A stretch of 64,000 nt of DNA from the NCBI GenBank assembly GCA_008711295.1, contig VUYV01000146.1:62001-126000 (forward strand), read 5' to 3'. Numbering within the stretch: the stretch's first letter is position 1; every line of letters begins with the position of its first letter. The translations under genes were made by a program, and so were the position numbers. Under the pieces are notes generated by a model that worked only from the letters and a program-made list of their open reading frames with translations, had not been told where the DNA came from and made no database searches. This DNA is from Anarhynchus alexandrinus. Taxonomy: Eukaryota > Chordata > Aves > Charadriiformes > Charadriidae. Positions 24,264 through 36,400 of this stretch are shown in pieces.

Positions 24264-26022
24264 GTAGGAAAAACATCTACTTTTATAAGATACTTTGCAG
24301 TAGGGCAGTTACGGCTGAATTGCCATTGGTAATATATTCAAGCTATTTGCTAAGAGCTGACTGTGTGGGAAAACTACACCTGAACAAAGTTAAACAGAAA
24401 TTTGTGTAAGTCCATTCAGGCATGACTTACTACTGAAATGGTTTGTTCTCAGTTTTAACTGAGTCAAAATATTGATATTCATAATCTACATAGTAAGCAT
24501 CCATGTGGGGAGCTACTTTGCAGTAGTTACTTATGTTAACAGAGTGATTCATTTATACAAAATGGCAAGGACGCTTCATGTTAAAGCAGATTCAACATGC
24601 ATCTATGTCAAACATTATTTGTTCTTGACAAAAATCCCTCGTGATCCTGCCTTGTTTTTTAGAGCCCAAGTTCTGCTATAATTTATGTGCTGGAGAGTCC
24701 CATTCAGTGTGATAGGTGATGTTAAGTAATACCAGAATTGGAACTGTGAATTAGCATTCAATTGAAGGCAGTCTGGCCAGCTGCCTCCAGAAAAAAGGAT
24801 GACAATTAATTTTATGTACACATGCAATTTTCTCTGCCCTGTCCCATAGTATGGAAGTGTTGCACCATAACTCTCATGGGAGAAATTTGCCACTGCATCG
24901 AATTCTGAAGCCGTATATAAAAAAAAAAAAGTAAAAATCACCATAATAGCTCTCAGTCAGTTCTAAATGCATATAAAGTGACATAATGGTGGTGGGTTTT
25001 GTCATGCAAAGCAACACTTAATATAGTAATACATGCAGTCTAATGGAATTTCTTGCTTCTTTTCCCTGGCCTCCTCAAGGGTCTATATTTCCATATCCAG
25101 GTTAAATTAGTTGCTTTAGTTTTGACTTGCTATGTTATTTTTCCTTTTTAGTTTGAATTTTTATTACTACTTAAAACTTTTCCTTAACAGTTTGAAACCT
25201 TACAATACTATAAGGATGGCATTGCATTCCTCCAAAAAACTCAGGCCATACCTGAACAGCCTGGCTGTCCAACGCATCAGTTAGCAAGAGTGGCATAACA
25301 TAATTCTAGCTGATTACAAGATTATTTTAACCTGTGAATTTCATAATGTCTTCATCCTGGAAGATCCGCATGCCTGTAGAGAAGGGCCAAAAAAGGAACA
25401 GTGCTTTTTTAGCACATGTTTACCTATGGCTAAGAGGGTAAGATACATGAGGCTTCTCCATAACAGGGCTGAACCCCAAATAGACCATTGCAGGGGTAGC
25501 AATTAAGGACAGGTCTGATGATAAAGCAGTTACATCTGTAGTTATGTGGAGCCAGTGCCTTCTGGGTGGAGCGAGCCAACAGTGAGCCAAGCCAATTTTC
25601 AAGGACATGTTGAGGATAGATCTATATGGCCATCATAGATCTATACTAGAAAGTATACATCAGTGACTCCATCCTCAAAGAAAGAGCTGCCCAGGCCATG
25701 ACATGTCACCATTTCACCCCCATGTTTTGGGAGTGCTTGGTACCCTCTGCCTCACAGTCAGCAAAGCTTACCGCTGTAAGTAGGTATTAATGTTTAAGTT
25801 TACCTATGGGATGAAAGTCACTAGCAGACTCCACTCAGTGACATTTTGTATGTAGTGAAAACTATGTACAAATATTAGAGTAGTGGAAACCAAGTAACTA
25901 TGGTGATGTTTAACTGCCCAGGTAGTTTTGGCTCAGCTCAGAGGAGTTGTGGGATCCTTTCTTTGTGTCAAAATTGGGTGTTCTCCTTATTAGTGGCATC
26001 TTTTCTTTCCTCCTCTGTGTAG
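24264..26022 (+). other. CNTNAP2: CNTNAP2 last intron (1.76 kb)
   Basis: Begins GTAGGA and ends in a pyrimidine-rich tract CTTTCCTCCTCTGTGTAG at 26022. I see no gene, RNA or mobile element inside. A small near-palindromic pair of ATAGATCTAT motifs lies at about 25616-25645. Confidence 0.85.
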
Positions 26023-26222
26023 GTGTCATTGCAGTGGTGATCTTCACCATCCTCTGCACCTTGGTGTTCCTGATCCGCTACATGTTTCGCCACAAGGGAA
26101 CCTACCACACCAACGAGGCCAAAGGAGCAGAGTCAGCCGAGAGTGCAGACGCCGCCATCATGAACAATGACCCCAACTTCACGGAGACCATCGACGAGAG
26201 CAAGAAGGAATGGCTTATCTAA
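26023..26222 (+). CDS. CNTNAP2: CNTNAP2 (CASPR2) terminal coding exon: transmembrane helix, cytoplasmic tail, stop codon
   Basis: Two bases complete the glycine codon split by the last intron. Then follow 65 codons and TAA at 26220-26222. Residues 1-17 ([17 protein letters not shown]) finish the single transmembrane helix. Residues 18-34 ([17 protein letters not shown]) are the basic juxtamembrane segment that binds protein 4.1B. The acidic tail [15 protein letters not shown] ends in EWLI, a PDZ ligand used with membrane scaffolds. As I recall it, the tail is identical to human CNTNAP2, which separates this gene from its paralogues and makes the identification very firm. With the two upstream exons it gives about 166 C-terminal residues of a protein of about 1330. 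Confidence 0.98.
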
Positions 26223-26228
26223 GCCCAT

Positions 26229-26277
26229 GGGGATGGGGCCTGGGGTGGGATACGAGCTGGGCCAGGGTGGGACTGGG
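26229..26277 (+). promoter_or_regulatory. Two tandem G-quadruplex motifs immediately after the CNTNAP2 stop codon
   Basis: On the mRNA strand, G-runs of 4, 4, 4 and 3 occur at 26229, 26235, 26242 and 26247 with loops of 2, 3 and 1 nt. A second set of four GGG runs at 26259, 26265, 26269 and 26275 has loops of 3, 1 and 3 nt. Both fit the canonical G3+N1-7 pattern with short loops. The first begins 7 nt after the TAA. RNA quadruplexes in 3' UTRs can affect polyadenylation, localisation and translation; any role here is inference. Confidence 0.6.
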
Positions 26278-26765
26278 ATGACTCTTGCAGTGGGGAGAGA
26301 ACACTCTGCGTCGGACGCTTGAGCACACATATGGTAAAAAGATCAGCACAACAGGAGGAGCAAGTGACAGGAGAATACCACCGAGACTGATGGAAAAAAA
26401 AGAGTATCTCAAGCATTTAAGGAAAAATATTTTTTAATATTTATTTACAGCAAATTGCCCCTTCTGTATCCAAACAACTACAACAAAGAGCAGTTTTGCA
26501 GCTTCAGCATTGGTTAAAATTTTCAGTAACACCTGTCTATTTCTGTGTGTCTATTTAGAGGTGTTCTGGATACCCATGATGAGAAACGGGGCTGGTTTTT
26601 TAGATTTTTTTAAAAGCTGTTTAAAGCGTGGGTAGTTCTGTCCTGAGAACAATTGGCAGACCTTTATTTCCAGCATTGTGTTCCTTCATGGCTGGCCACT
26701 TCCCCACAGGCTGCCCTCAGCCCCTCACCTTGACCATATCACCATTCATTTTGGTGGCATTGAAC

Positions 26766-26797
26766 GGGGGGTTCAGGGCTGGGGGTGGGATAGGGGG
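26766..26797 (+). promoter_or_regulatory. Third G-quadruplex motif in the CNTNAP2 3' UTR
   Basis: Five G-runs of 6, 3, 5, 3 and 5 are separated by loops TTCA, CT, T and ATA, all on the transcript strand, about 545 nt after the stop codon. The extra run allows alternative foldings. Function is inferred only from the sequence pattern. Confidence 0.55.
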
Positions 26798-29700
26798 CTG
26801 AGGATTAATGCAAATCATACTCGCCAGTTTTTCAACGTCATCCATGCCAACCCTGGCAGGATCCATCTTCTTGACCCACCCACTTTGTTGATTGCTTACA
26901 ATTCTCATCAGCAATGTAAAAATACTGTTACTATGACTATTACTACTACCAGAGAGAACGATCATAAAGCACAGGAAGCTTTGGGGTTTTTTTATTATTA
27001 TTATTACTTTGTTGGTCTCTAAGGGAGGATGATGCTGTGTGAGTCTGTAGACCTAGTCTGTGCCTGTGTCTTTGGCTATGGTACCAGTGACCCGAGGCAC
27101 ATGCCAGTTTAAACTCAGCTCTGCCTGTGGCTTATTGGCATATACTATACTTAAGCGTAAGCATTGTAGTAGGGAATTAGAGCCAGACTTTGTTTGCTTC
27201 TGTTTCTTTTTTATAGGCTGTCGCAGAAATATTAGTACAGCTCTAGTCAATGCATTTGACCCCACGGACTTCACATAATACTTTTTTTCCAACTCTAGCA
27301 TAGCAATTTATTCTTTAAACCCTTTGTTTCAGTCCCTTTGCAAGGAAAGCCTCTGCTGGTGGTGTTCACACAGGCAGGGGGGTGAGGCAAAGGAGGCTTG
27401 GAAACTCTGCCCAGAGAGCACATGAGAAACACACAGTGCCCAGTGGAGAGTTACTTTTTAATGCAGATTTACCTGAACTGTTTTGCTGTCTTTTTAGGGC
27501 ATTTTTAAGAATAGCAAGGCCAATGCCAACTGCAGCATTGCACCCCATGTTCCCTCTCAGGCCAGGGAAGTCATAGGTGTCACCTGAGAAGTGGGCAACC
27601 AGCTTCAAGGAAGGCAAAGGGGCAGCCTGAAGACCTAATATCCTTTGATGGCAATAACATAGCTTTAGCTTGCCCTCTGCAGAGGAGCATGGTTCTCCAG
27701 TGGTCAGATCTGATAGGAATTTAAGGCCTTAATGGGCAGTTTTTGCAGTGGAACAGAATGAAGAAATTAATGTATTGCAGGGCATTTGCTGTGTGCTAAA
27801 AGAACAGAAACAATACCAAGAATTTCCCTTTAAAAGTATTTTTGCTCATGACAGTCTTAGATTTGCTTTATCTTTAATATTGCTGGGTTTAGTATGCACA
27901 GATTTAATCCATTTTTCTGTGTAAGAAAGATTTATTTTTCACACAAATCTGCAATCTGCTACACTGAGCAGTGCTGGCATTTTTAATTACCTTATATTTT
28001 GGGTTTTAGCTTTCTTTATTCTAATCAATGCTTTAAAATGAAAAAAAAAAAATCATGGAGAGAGAGGAAAATATTGGAGTCTTACCAGACAAGAAATTTA
28101 TAAGCACAATTTGTCAGATATACAAGGCCAGATAGTTTGGGTTTTAAGGACGGCAGCCTAAAGTCCTCTTCTGGATTCATTGAACATAGATATCAGAGCA
28201 AATCAAACCCATTGATTTCTCCTGTTTATGGGTTTGGAATTAACATACAAAAATGTTGCCAGTTTAAAAAAACATGACTGTTTCTCAGGTAACATTATGT
28301 GGCAGAGGGGTTCGGGTAGGCATACAAATCACCTCTGTCACTCCTGTGCTCTGCAGTCTTTTGCCTTGCCTCCAGTATTAACCTCTCCCTCTCGTGTTTA
28401 ATCGAGCAGATGAGTCCTTATTCTTATTTGTGGGTGTAAGATAAGTCTCCACCACTTGGAAAGTATCAGCTTGGGATGGATCTAGGCTGCACCACTAACT
28501 ATTCAGCAAAATACATACCAATCATAGATGTTTTTGTAGGATTGAAAAAGCATTCTCTTTTCTATATTATTTTATGTTTAATTTTATTTTAATGGTATGT
28601 TAGTCCACTCTGAAAAACATCCTTGCTTGCAACCTCAAGTCACCAAGAGAAGTGAATATAGCATCGTTTACATAGATTGGGATTTGGTTTGCAGCAAAAA
28701 GTTACTTAGTAATCTGAACTTAATGTCTGGGAAGAGGATCAGACTCCTGAGACACTAGAGTCCTCTGCTGCTTCACGTGGGAGAGACAGACTTAGCAGCC
28801 ACAGGGCAAATTTACCAAATGCCTCAGCATGGCGCTAGAGGGGAAAGATGGTTCGGTCTCTGTGCTAACCGAGTCCTTGGTGAAGCTAGGGACAGTCGTC
28901 TGGGTTACGGTAGCAAGGCCTGTGATATCTATTCACTGATTTTCTAAAAGATTACCAGCTAATCTCCCACAACTCTGTAAGCAAGATTTTCTGGAAAACA
29001 AGTTTTGACCATGGCACAAGCAATAGTTGTAAATTAGAGTCTTAAATTTGAAAAACAGGTTTTAAATTTCTGAAGTCAAGTTGCAAGTATCTGCATTTCT
29101 CCATTGACTGGACACCATGGACTTACTTATGTAAAGTTCATTAGTACTGTGTTAAAATGATAAGAATCTTCAATCTTGTCATTATTTTCGTGCTACAGTC
29201 ACCTTCATAGCACTAGAAATTCTTTTATTTATTAGAATTCTTGTTTCTTCTTAAACTGGACTGTAGACCTGACATTGAAGACTAGCAGCTGGTCTCTGTA
29301 TAGGCATTTGGTGACTGTAGGTGAATTCCTGCCTGTCTGCTATGTATTTTATTTTTGAGAATGGCGTATGTTGAATTATAGGCAGTGGCCATTCAGCAGC
29401 CTAGCAGTGAAGCAGGAGCAGGCTCAGAGAAGTAGCTTGTATATTTTGCTAGCACTATGTCTATTCTGAGGATTTTTTCCTCTGCGGGACTATTATGGAG
29501 GTTGAAACAACATCCACAGTTTATTTTACCCACTCTTATTTGTGCCAAAAATCCACGTTGTTTGACAGGTACTATCCATATGCCTGTAGTGGGAAAATCT
29601 GTTAGAGGGGAGAGTGGATCCTGCTTTTATAAAACTCTGTATTTTCCCCAAAGAATATTAAAATAATCAGTCTTTTGTCACTGCTTTTTTAGCTGCTTCA

Positions 29701-30216
29701 CCTATTTGCACTGTGCAGGAAAATGCAGCTGCTTGTACTGGTTGGGGAGCCAAAGTGTCCCAGTTGTGTTTCTGAAAGGCTCGTTCCTGATTCCACAGGA
29801 ATTGATGGCAAAACTGCCACCAGCGGTGGGGAGAGCAAGACTGGGCTGGAGACTGGGGCTCTCAGTGTTAGTGAAGTAATGTAAGCAGTATTTCAGATCC
29901 TCATTCACAACACATGCAGACCACCAGGTAATGAGTTGTGGAGCTCCAAAGAGCCAAAACAGTGGAAAACTAATTTTGATGTCAACCCAGCCTCGAGGGG
30001 AAATCTGCAATCCAATCTGGCGGTTTTGAATCAAGTCTTTCACACACTGCTTATTCCATATTTACTGATAGAAAATTCAGATGTATTAAATAGGAATATG
30101 TATCTTTAACTGGTACTGAAGCATTTCTGCTTTGTATTTTTCTTGTCTTAAACGTTACCTATACCTTTTATATCTCTTCTAGCAGTTACCACTTCAAAGG
30201 TATGGCAGCATTTAAT

Positions 30217-30238
30217 ATCATGCTCTAGGTAGCATGAT
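30217..30238 (+). repeat. Small perfect hairpin in the putative 3' UTR (8-bp stem, 6-nt loop)
   Basis: ATCATGCT and AGCATGAT flank CTAGGT. It is short enough to arise by chance and is listed only because it lies on the putative transcript. Confidence 0.5.
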
Positions 30239-30691
30239 GTATGTGAAAGGATGGTCAACATAAATATTTTAGTAAGACTGCCAAAGCAGTGGTGTATATG
30301 TACAAGTCTATTGTAGTGATAAGAATTCAGTTTAATTGCATTTTAATTAAATCAGTGTCCTTTAATGGCAGATGCAGCTAAATTTCAGCTGTTGAAATGT
30401 GAGGCTATCTCAGTTTGACAAGCAATAGCTTTTAATACGGTTTCTCCCTTGAACGATTTTACATTCCAGCAAGCATGGTGATCCTGAAAGGGTGTCATTT
30501 TTGAAAAGCAGAACCTAAATTCTGTTAATCAGATTTCATTATCCATCCTAGAGAAACGAAACAGAAACCTTGCCTTCTAAAAGCAACAGCATGTAAACTA
30601 GAATGAAAGAAGGACAATGTATATGTATGCCTAATATTTTCTGTGAATGTCTTTCCTTTTAACTAAAGTTCTATTAGAAACCAGATTGGTA

Positions 30692-30702
30692 AATAAAATA
30701 AA
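30692..30702 (+). terminator. Overlapping AATAAA polyadenylation signals, candidate internal poly(A) site
   Basis: Two AATAAA hexamers overlap by one base (30692 and 30697) and are followed directly by an A-rich genomic run to about 30735. That run means oligo-dT-primed cDNA ends here would be unreliable evidence of real cleavage. Confidence 0.3.
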
Positions 30703-31347
30703 AAAAATTAAAAAAAAAAAAAGAGAAAGAAATTGGAAATAGTTTTAATTACCCTACAGCTATTTCCTTGTGCTTTGTATATTCTGATCTTTGTCTATAT
30801 TTTTCCCTTCTCTAGTATCAGGAAATCAATTTGGAAAGGACAGAAGTTGGAAAGGCCTCTTAAGAAAAGACCCACAGTACATGAAAAAAAGGGACTTCAG
30901 AACGCAGTTACACATCAGAAGAGAGGGTGCTAAAACCAGGGAAGATTTACTGAAGTGCAAATCCTTGCTGCCTCCTGCATCAGGCAGCCCTGATTACCTG
31001 GAGGAGAATCTCAGGCTGTGTAAATGTGTGCCTGTTGAGGTGGGCTGAAGGTTTGAGTGCGGGGTTTTGGTATAAATGAAATTACTGCCTTTCTGAGGTT
31101 TTTCCCTTTCTGACGACTTTGCAGATAGCAGCAAGCAGTTTGCCATCAGTTCTGCTCACGTTTGTTATTGCAGGCTCTGTGGTATTGCCAGCTTCACAAG
31201 AGTTACACACTACAAATGGCTGAGCGTGGGTTGCTTGCCATCCTTTCCTACCATAGCTCTGTCCCTTCCTTTATGAATGTCAGCCCTTTGTTGAATTCGT
31301 CAAGAAAAATGTATGCCCAGCTCAACAGACTTGTGTCTGTTCCTTTT

Positions 31348-31353
31348 AATAAA
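31348..31353 (+). terminator. AATAAA polyadenylation signal, preferred end of the CNTNAP2 mRNA
   Basis: A canonical hexamer about 5.1 kb after the stop codon, followed by AT-rich sequence and then GT-rich GAGAGTGTGAAATC at about 31430. The position agrees with the approximate human 3' UTR length I remember. Not proven. Confidence 0.4.
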
Positions 31354-32194
31354 CTATCTTATCAGGCTTTAAAAAGGTTTTATGATGTGAAGCATTTTAT
31401 AAAAGAACTATGTTAAGTGCACTTGAATGGGAGAGTGTGAAATCTAGGCAAAGAAGCATCAGTGCAACAGCCACCTGAGTCAGAGGGACTGTGCTTGTCC
31501 CAACCAGTTGCTCTGTCTCCAGCGTGAATTGCCTTAACCGCCGACCCAAAGCCCTGGTCCCATCCAAGACCTTAACTTACTTTGTGGAATATAAAAGTGG
31601 CAAAGTCGTGTTGTGATGCCTTGTGACCATGTTTTGACTGTTCTTTTGTACTGACTGTTGTAATCCCTAGAAGGAGAGTCACACTTTCTACAGGAATATT
31701 TTTCATTTATATAGGAACAAAGAGACGGGAGTGAAGGTTCAAGTTTAAAGACCTTCTAATACTTGAACACTGTGTCACGGAGAAGAGTCTTTGCTTCTTG
31801 CTGTCACCATGTGTGTTTCACTGCAGTCAGAAGTGTGTCGGTGTACAAGTGCACCTCTGAAATCTAAGGCTATTTGAGATGCGATGTCTACAGCTCTTGG
31901 GTAATCACTGCAATAATGTGGGTATATGGTGGATAAGATACCAAACTTGCTTCAAATTCATGAGTCTGCAGTGCTAGCAAAATCACTCACTCTTGAAATT
32001 AAGTGCAATTTTGGAGATAAACTCAGACTTTGCCCTACAGTAGTAGCCACATATGGTGCATCGAATGAGAGCAGACTTGGACCTGGTTACTGAAAATCAT
32101 TTAACAATCTGTAACACAGTTCTTTTAACACCCTATTTAACTCTGACTTTCACATATAAGCAGACTTCTTGAAGCACTATGCTCAAAACCCTGA

Positions 32195-32288
32195 TTATGC
32201 CAACAACTTAAGAACCAGGAAGTGGCCGATTTGTGGCTTCTTTATGCCAACAACTTAAGAACCAGGAAGTGGCCGATTTGTGGCTTCT
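32195..32288 (+). repeat. Perfect tandem duplication, 2 x 47 bp
   Basis: The 47-base unit beginning TTATGCCAACAACTTAAG occurs at 32195-32241 and again, identically and with no gap, at 32242-32288. The next three bases continue the match. Perfect identity points to a recent duplication or an assembly duplication. No gene is involved. Confidence 0.95.
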
Positions 32289-33316
32289 TTACAAAAGAAG
32301 TTTTTTTAAAAAGCCACTTTTTTAAAAAAAACCACATAGAAAAGTTTGGTACCAACAGGTTCTTTCACAGAGAAGTGTTTCTTTTGACTAGTTTTCCGGT
32401 TTCAAAACAGCATATGAGAAAAGTTAAGCAATTGTTCCATGTGATATAAAGCACAACCAGAACTGCTTCTGTGAAAAGGGGGTAAGATATACTCTGCAAA
32501 AATACATAGAATCAAGTAACAAGTTTATTGCATCCTGTTCTTTCTGCGATGCAGCAGCTTCCAATAATGTCTACTTATGCTCCCACTGCTATTTTTTCCT
32601 TAATGAAAAAACATCTGGATTAAACAACAAACATAGGAGAAAAGTGTGTACCCTTTGTTTTACCTTAGATAAATATTCTTGCTTGGTATGAATAGGGTAA
32701 TAGGGAATAGCAAATTGTTATTTCCTCAGATTTCATAGCATTAATTCTGCTGTCTCCAAGGGGCAGAGATGTACTAACACCATATTAATTATTAGAACAT
32801 AGAGTTATTTATACTGATAATATTAAACAACTGGCATTCTGGATTCTAGCAAAGGGCTGCTCTAAGAAATTCTTATTTATTGAAAACCCACGTCAAGGCA
32901 GGTAAATGACTTTTTCTGATTAGTAAGAAAAGTAAATTACTGGAACGACACTGGAGCAGAAACCATATGAGGGAAAGTTTAATATGCTGAACAATAAACT
33001 ATACCAGAAAGAGTTTCTTCTTGCCCTCCACAGATTTGGGGTAGGTACAGTGCTGCAGCTAGTCATATACCACCATATGTGTATTGCCTTTTTGGCCAAA
33101 ATGTTTGAGCTTCTCCCATCTTTCACATGCTTTAAAACAAGCTGTTGCAAGAATACAGCTGAAGACGTGAAACTTAAGCTGCTCTAGGCTGCTGGTGAGC
33201 ACACAGAATCACAAGTCCCAAGCTCTTCTTCTACCTGCTGGTCTGTCCTTGCTCAGAAGATAATCCTCAGATGTGTTGCCGCCTGTCCCTATCTGTTGTC
33301 CCCTTTCCCCCATCTT

Positions 33317-33425
33317 ACAGAACCACAGAACAGCCCAGGTTGAAAAGGACCTCAAAAGACCTTCTGGTCCAACTTTTTGTGGGAAAGGGAGCCTAGATGA
33401 GATTATCTAGCATCCTGTCCAGTCA
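33317..33425 (-). mobile_element. CR1 LINE 3'-end remnant
   Basis: ACAGAACCACAGAACAGCCC followed by GTTGAAAAGGACCTCAAAAG and TCTGGTCCAAC is the reverse complement of the CR1 3' UTR (GTTGGACYAGA...GACCTTTTCAACC...), with a degraded terminal repeat. It is about 110 bases long, 5'-truncated and diverged, so an old copy. The far boundary near 33425 is approximate. Confidence 0.75.
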
Positions 33426-36400
33426 CGTTTTTTTCCCCACTGACTCCATCTTCTGGGCTGCAGGCTATCAATGGGCTCTTGTTTATGACAGACTGAAAGA
33501 GTCACTGGAGCAAGTCAACAAACTCTTGAATCAGCCAGAAAGCAATAACTTTAGATGACTCACGTCAGGTGGAAGCAGGCTTCATCTGGAAAATTTCCAG
33601 CCTAACAGCTCTCCAACATTTAGTCATGGCTTTGGTTAGTAATGAAGCAACCAGGCCAATCTATGTATTATTTTTTTAAACCCATGTGGAGGTATGTAAG
33701 TCAAATAAACTTGGCTGAATAAAGACAAGGTGGCCATCCCCTATATGCTAATATTTGTTCTCTATACTGCACATCCTCACACTTATGGTTCACGTGTCAC
33801 TGAAGAAGCCTGACCTGGGCACAGTCAATAAATCATTCACAAGCTGGCCCAACAGACCTGTACTGCCTTGTCTTAAAAATCTCCATTGGGTAAATGTTTA
33901 AAAATAAATTATTTGCCATCATAAAGGACTGGACACAGTATCAACAGCTAGTTGTAATTTACTTCTGTTATAAAATCAAGGTCTGTCTGCAGAGTTTTCT
34001 TGTGTAACTTGCACTAGGATGACCTTTATCCCTGAAACATAAACTACTGCAACAGGGCGAGGTAGCAAAAAGAAATTCCCTTTGCTGCACACCCTGAAAC
34101 ACAACATAAAGTCCCTTTTGTTACACAGTTCTTCCTGGTACAGGAGTAACATCTCTGTACACATCTATCATCTCCTTCCCAAACCCTTTACCCACCACTC
34201 CAAGGCCAGCATGGAAGGAAATTGGCTGACAGTTCTGGGGGTTTTTTTCCCATCTCTTCCTCTACTTTAGAAATGTTCCCTCTCACTGATAAATTTATCT
34301 CCTTTCACTGTCATCTTTGAACTCCTTCCCAGCAATGCTTGCTACTTTGACCATGGTGAAGCCTCTCACCTTCCTAAAATGTGACTATTGTAGTGGGAGA
34401 GTTGTATGCTGCTAAATTCCTCTCATCTGTTATATTTGCAGCTGGTTTTTGCCTGTTTATAGTACTCAGTGACTGAAAGTAAAATTTTGGTTTCTGCCAT
34501 CTGCAGCATTATTTTATAATTTGTTTGTGTTTCTTCCAAAATCACAGCACTGTCTGGCAAACAGATTCTGAAAATGAGGCAGCTGCACCTCATTCCATTA
34601 AGCATACTCACTTTCTTTTGCTTGGTTCAAATTTTCCCAAGAGATAACAATAATAAAATAAATGTCTAGCAAAAGCAGTTTCTATTTTCCTTAGGGCCAC
34701 AATATGTCAGAATTAACCCCTTTCCTTTGTGCTTTTGTGACACATACACAAGGCCACTGGTAGCCTCCAAAGGACGACACAAAAATAGTGACATTATAAA
34801 CACCTCTTAGTGGTTTTAGTCTCTTGGAGTTTTAAAGGTCCATCTCAACAAGGACAACAAGTCAGCACTCTTACAGATTTCAGTTATTAGCACACCTAAG
34901 AAAATTCTCAACATTGGTTATTAAAGAATTTTATTTTCATTGGACCAGCATCTCAGAGACGGGGGAAAAAAAAAAAGGCTCTGTATTTGGAGTACCTGAG
35001 ATGATATACTCACCCCATTGCAACTCCTGCATTGTGTCTGATCTTTTGAAGCTCTCACTACTTAAAATGTGGGATCCGAGTCACTTGAATAAAGGAGGCT
35101 AAGGCATCACTTGATTCCCATTAACTCTTTGAAGCACAGGGAACTGGCTTTCCACAAATCTGCTTTGTGTGGTCAATCTCATACACTGGTAAGGAGGATC
35201 TTTTTTTTTGCTCTGCTCTTCAGTGGATCAAGACCCATCAGTGGGCTGGGTAGGAGTCACATAAGATGTCTTCAGTCCTAATGAACTGAACCATGCATTG
35301 AGCAGCCTGAGTCCAGGGAGTTCCTCTGATACAACAGCATGATTTGGCACAATATTCCTGAAAGGCTGCAGCTCCTCGACAACCCCGCTACTCCATTTGA
35401 CTCATGCTAATTAACAGAAGCCTGCTGGAAATTATCTGTACTGACTTAATCCTACATGTGGATGCCAACCTTCACTAAGAGCGCTTCATTTCATGGGGAT
35501 TAAGTAGATTCCCCACTCCCCCCCCACTACAGAGTGTTTGGGCTGTGCTCAGTATGAAGCTTCTTACTGACATATATAAATAGAGATATAGAGATAAATA
35601 GATATTTTTATGGAGATGTTTTATAAGTGGCCTTTACTTTGTGCATGGTAATTATTGCCAAACTCTTCTTATTTAAGAGCTACAGAGTGGCTGGTTCTGC
35701 AGTCTTTAGAAAGCAACCAGCTGTCTCTGTTGCAAGGGAGACTTGGGGTGCGGGCTTGGATTTTGATTTTTATTATTCAGCTATAATTTGCATGGTTTGG
35801 ATTTGGGTTTTGTCTCGGTGTCTTATAATATTTTTTTTCTTTCCTCATTGGTTCTCTGGCAGGGACACATTGGGCTCAAGCAGGAACTTATTTCTCAGTC
35901 TTTGAGAGATGGATTGAAGCCATCGGTGCCATATAACACTTCAAAAACACCTGCCTTGCACGGCCCATGATGTTGACCAGTGTGAGAGCCTCAAAACATA
36001 GTTTCTTTAGCAAGCTATTGGGGTTTTCACAGTTTAGTGAGGTGCTCCTGTTTCTCTGGTGTTGCTTGGCAAGACAGCAAGCTGGCAACAGCCGGGCTAT
36101 GGGTATAGCCTCGTGAGCAGGAAAAGGGGTCAGTAGAGACTAGAACATGAATGATGGTTCAGAAGTAGATTTATAAACATAGCAGTAGCAAAAGACTGTC
36201 AAAATTGCTACTAAGGCAGGTCATTTTACTTCCTCTTTTCTTTTACTCCTTTTTCTTTAAATACTCTGTTTGTATGCCACATCTGAGTAATGCATCTCTA
36301 CCAGCCAGCCAGCTCTCAATAACCTGGGCTCTTGGTTAGAGGCAGAAATGCAGTTGTGCTTTCCTATCAGTCTTGTTCCTGATGCTACGGAGTGGTCTGT

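Larger units (their letters stand above)
26223..31430 (+). other. CNTNAP2: CNTNAP2 3' untranslated region (end estimated)
   Basis: This follows the stop codon directly and has no coding potential. The human CNTNAP2 3' UTR is roughly 5 kb as I recall, so a similar length is plausible. The AATAAA at 31348 lies at about that distance and is my preferred end. Earlier candidates are ATTAAA at 29657 and tandem AATAAA at 30692. Later ones at 36756 and 36816 cannot be excluded. Notable contents are G-quadruplex motifs at 26229-26249, 26259-26277 and 26766-26797, an AU-rich stretch at 26426-26450, a TTA repeat near 26987-27006, and a small hairpin at 30217-30238. The end point is inference. Confidence 0.55.

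Noticed and set aside
30703..30735. A-rich run considered as the tail of a processed retrocopy
   Set aside because: No coding remnant or target-site duplication precedes it. It is simply A-rich DNA next to AATAAA motifs.
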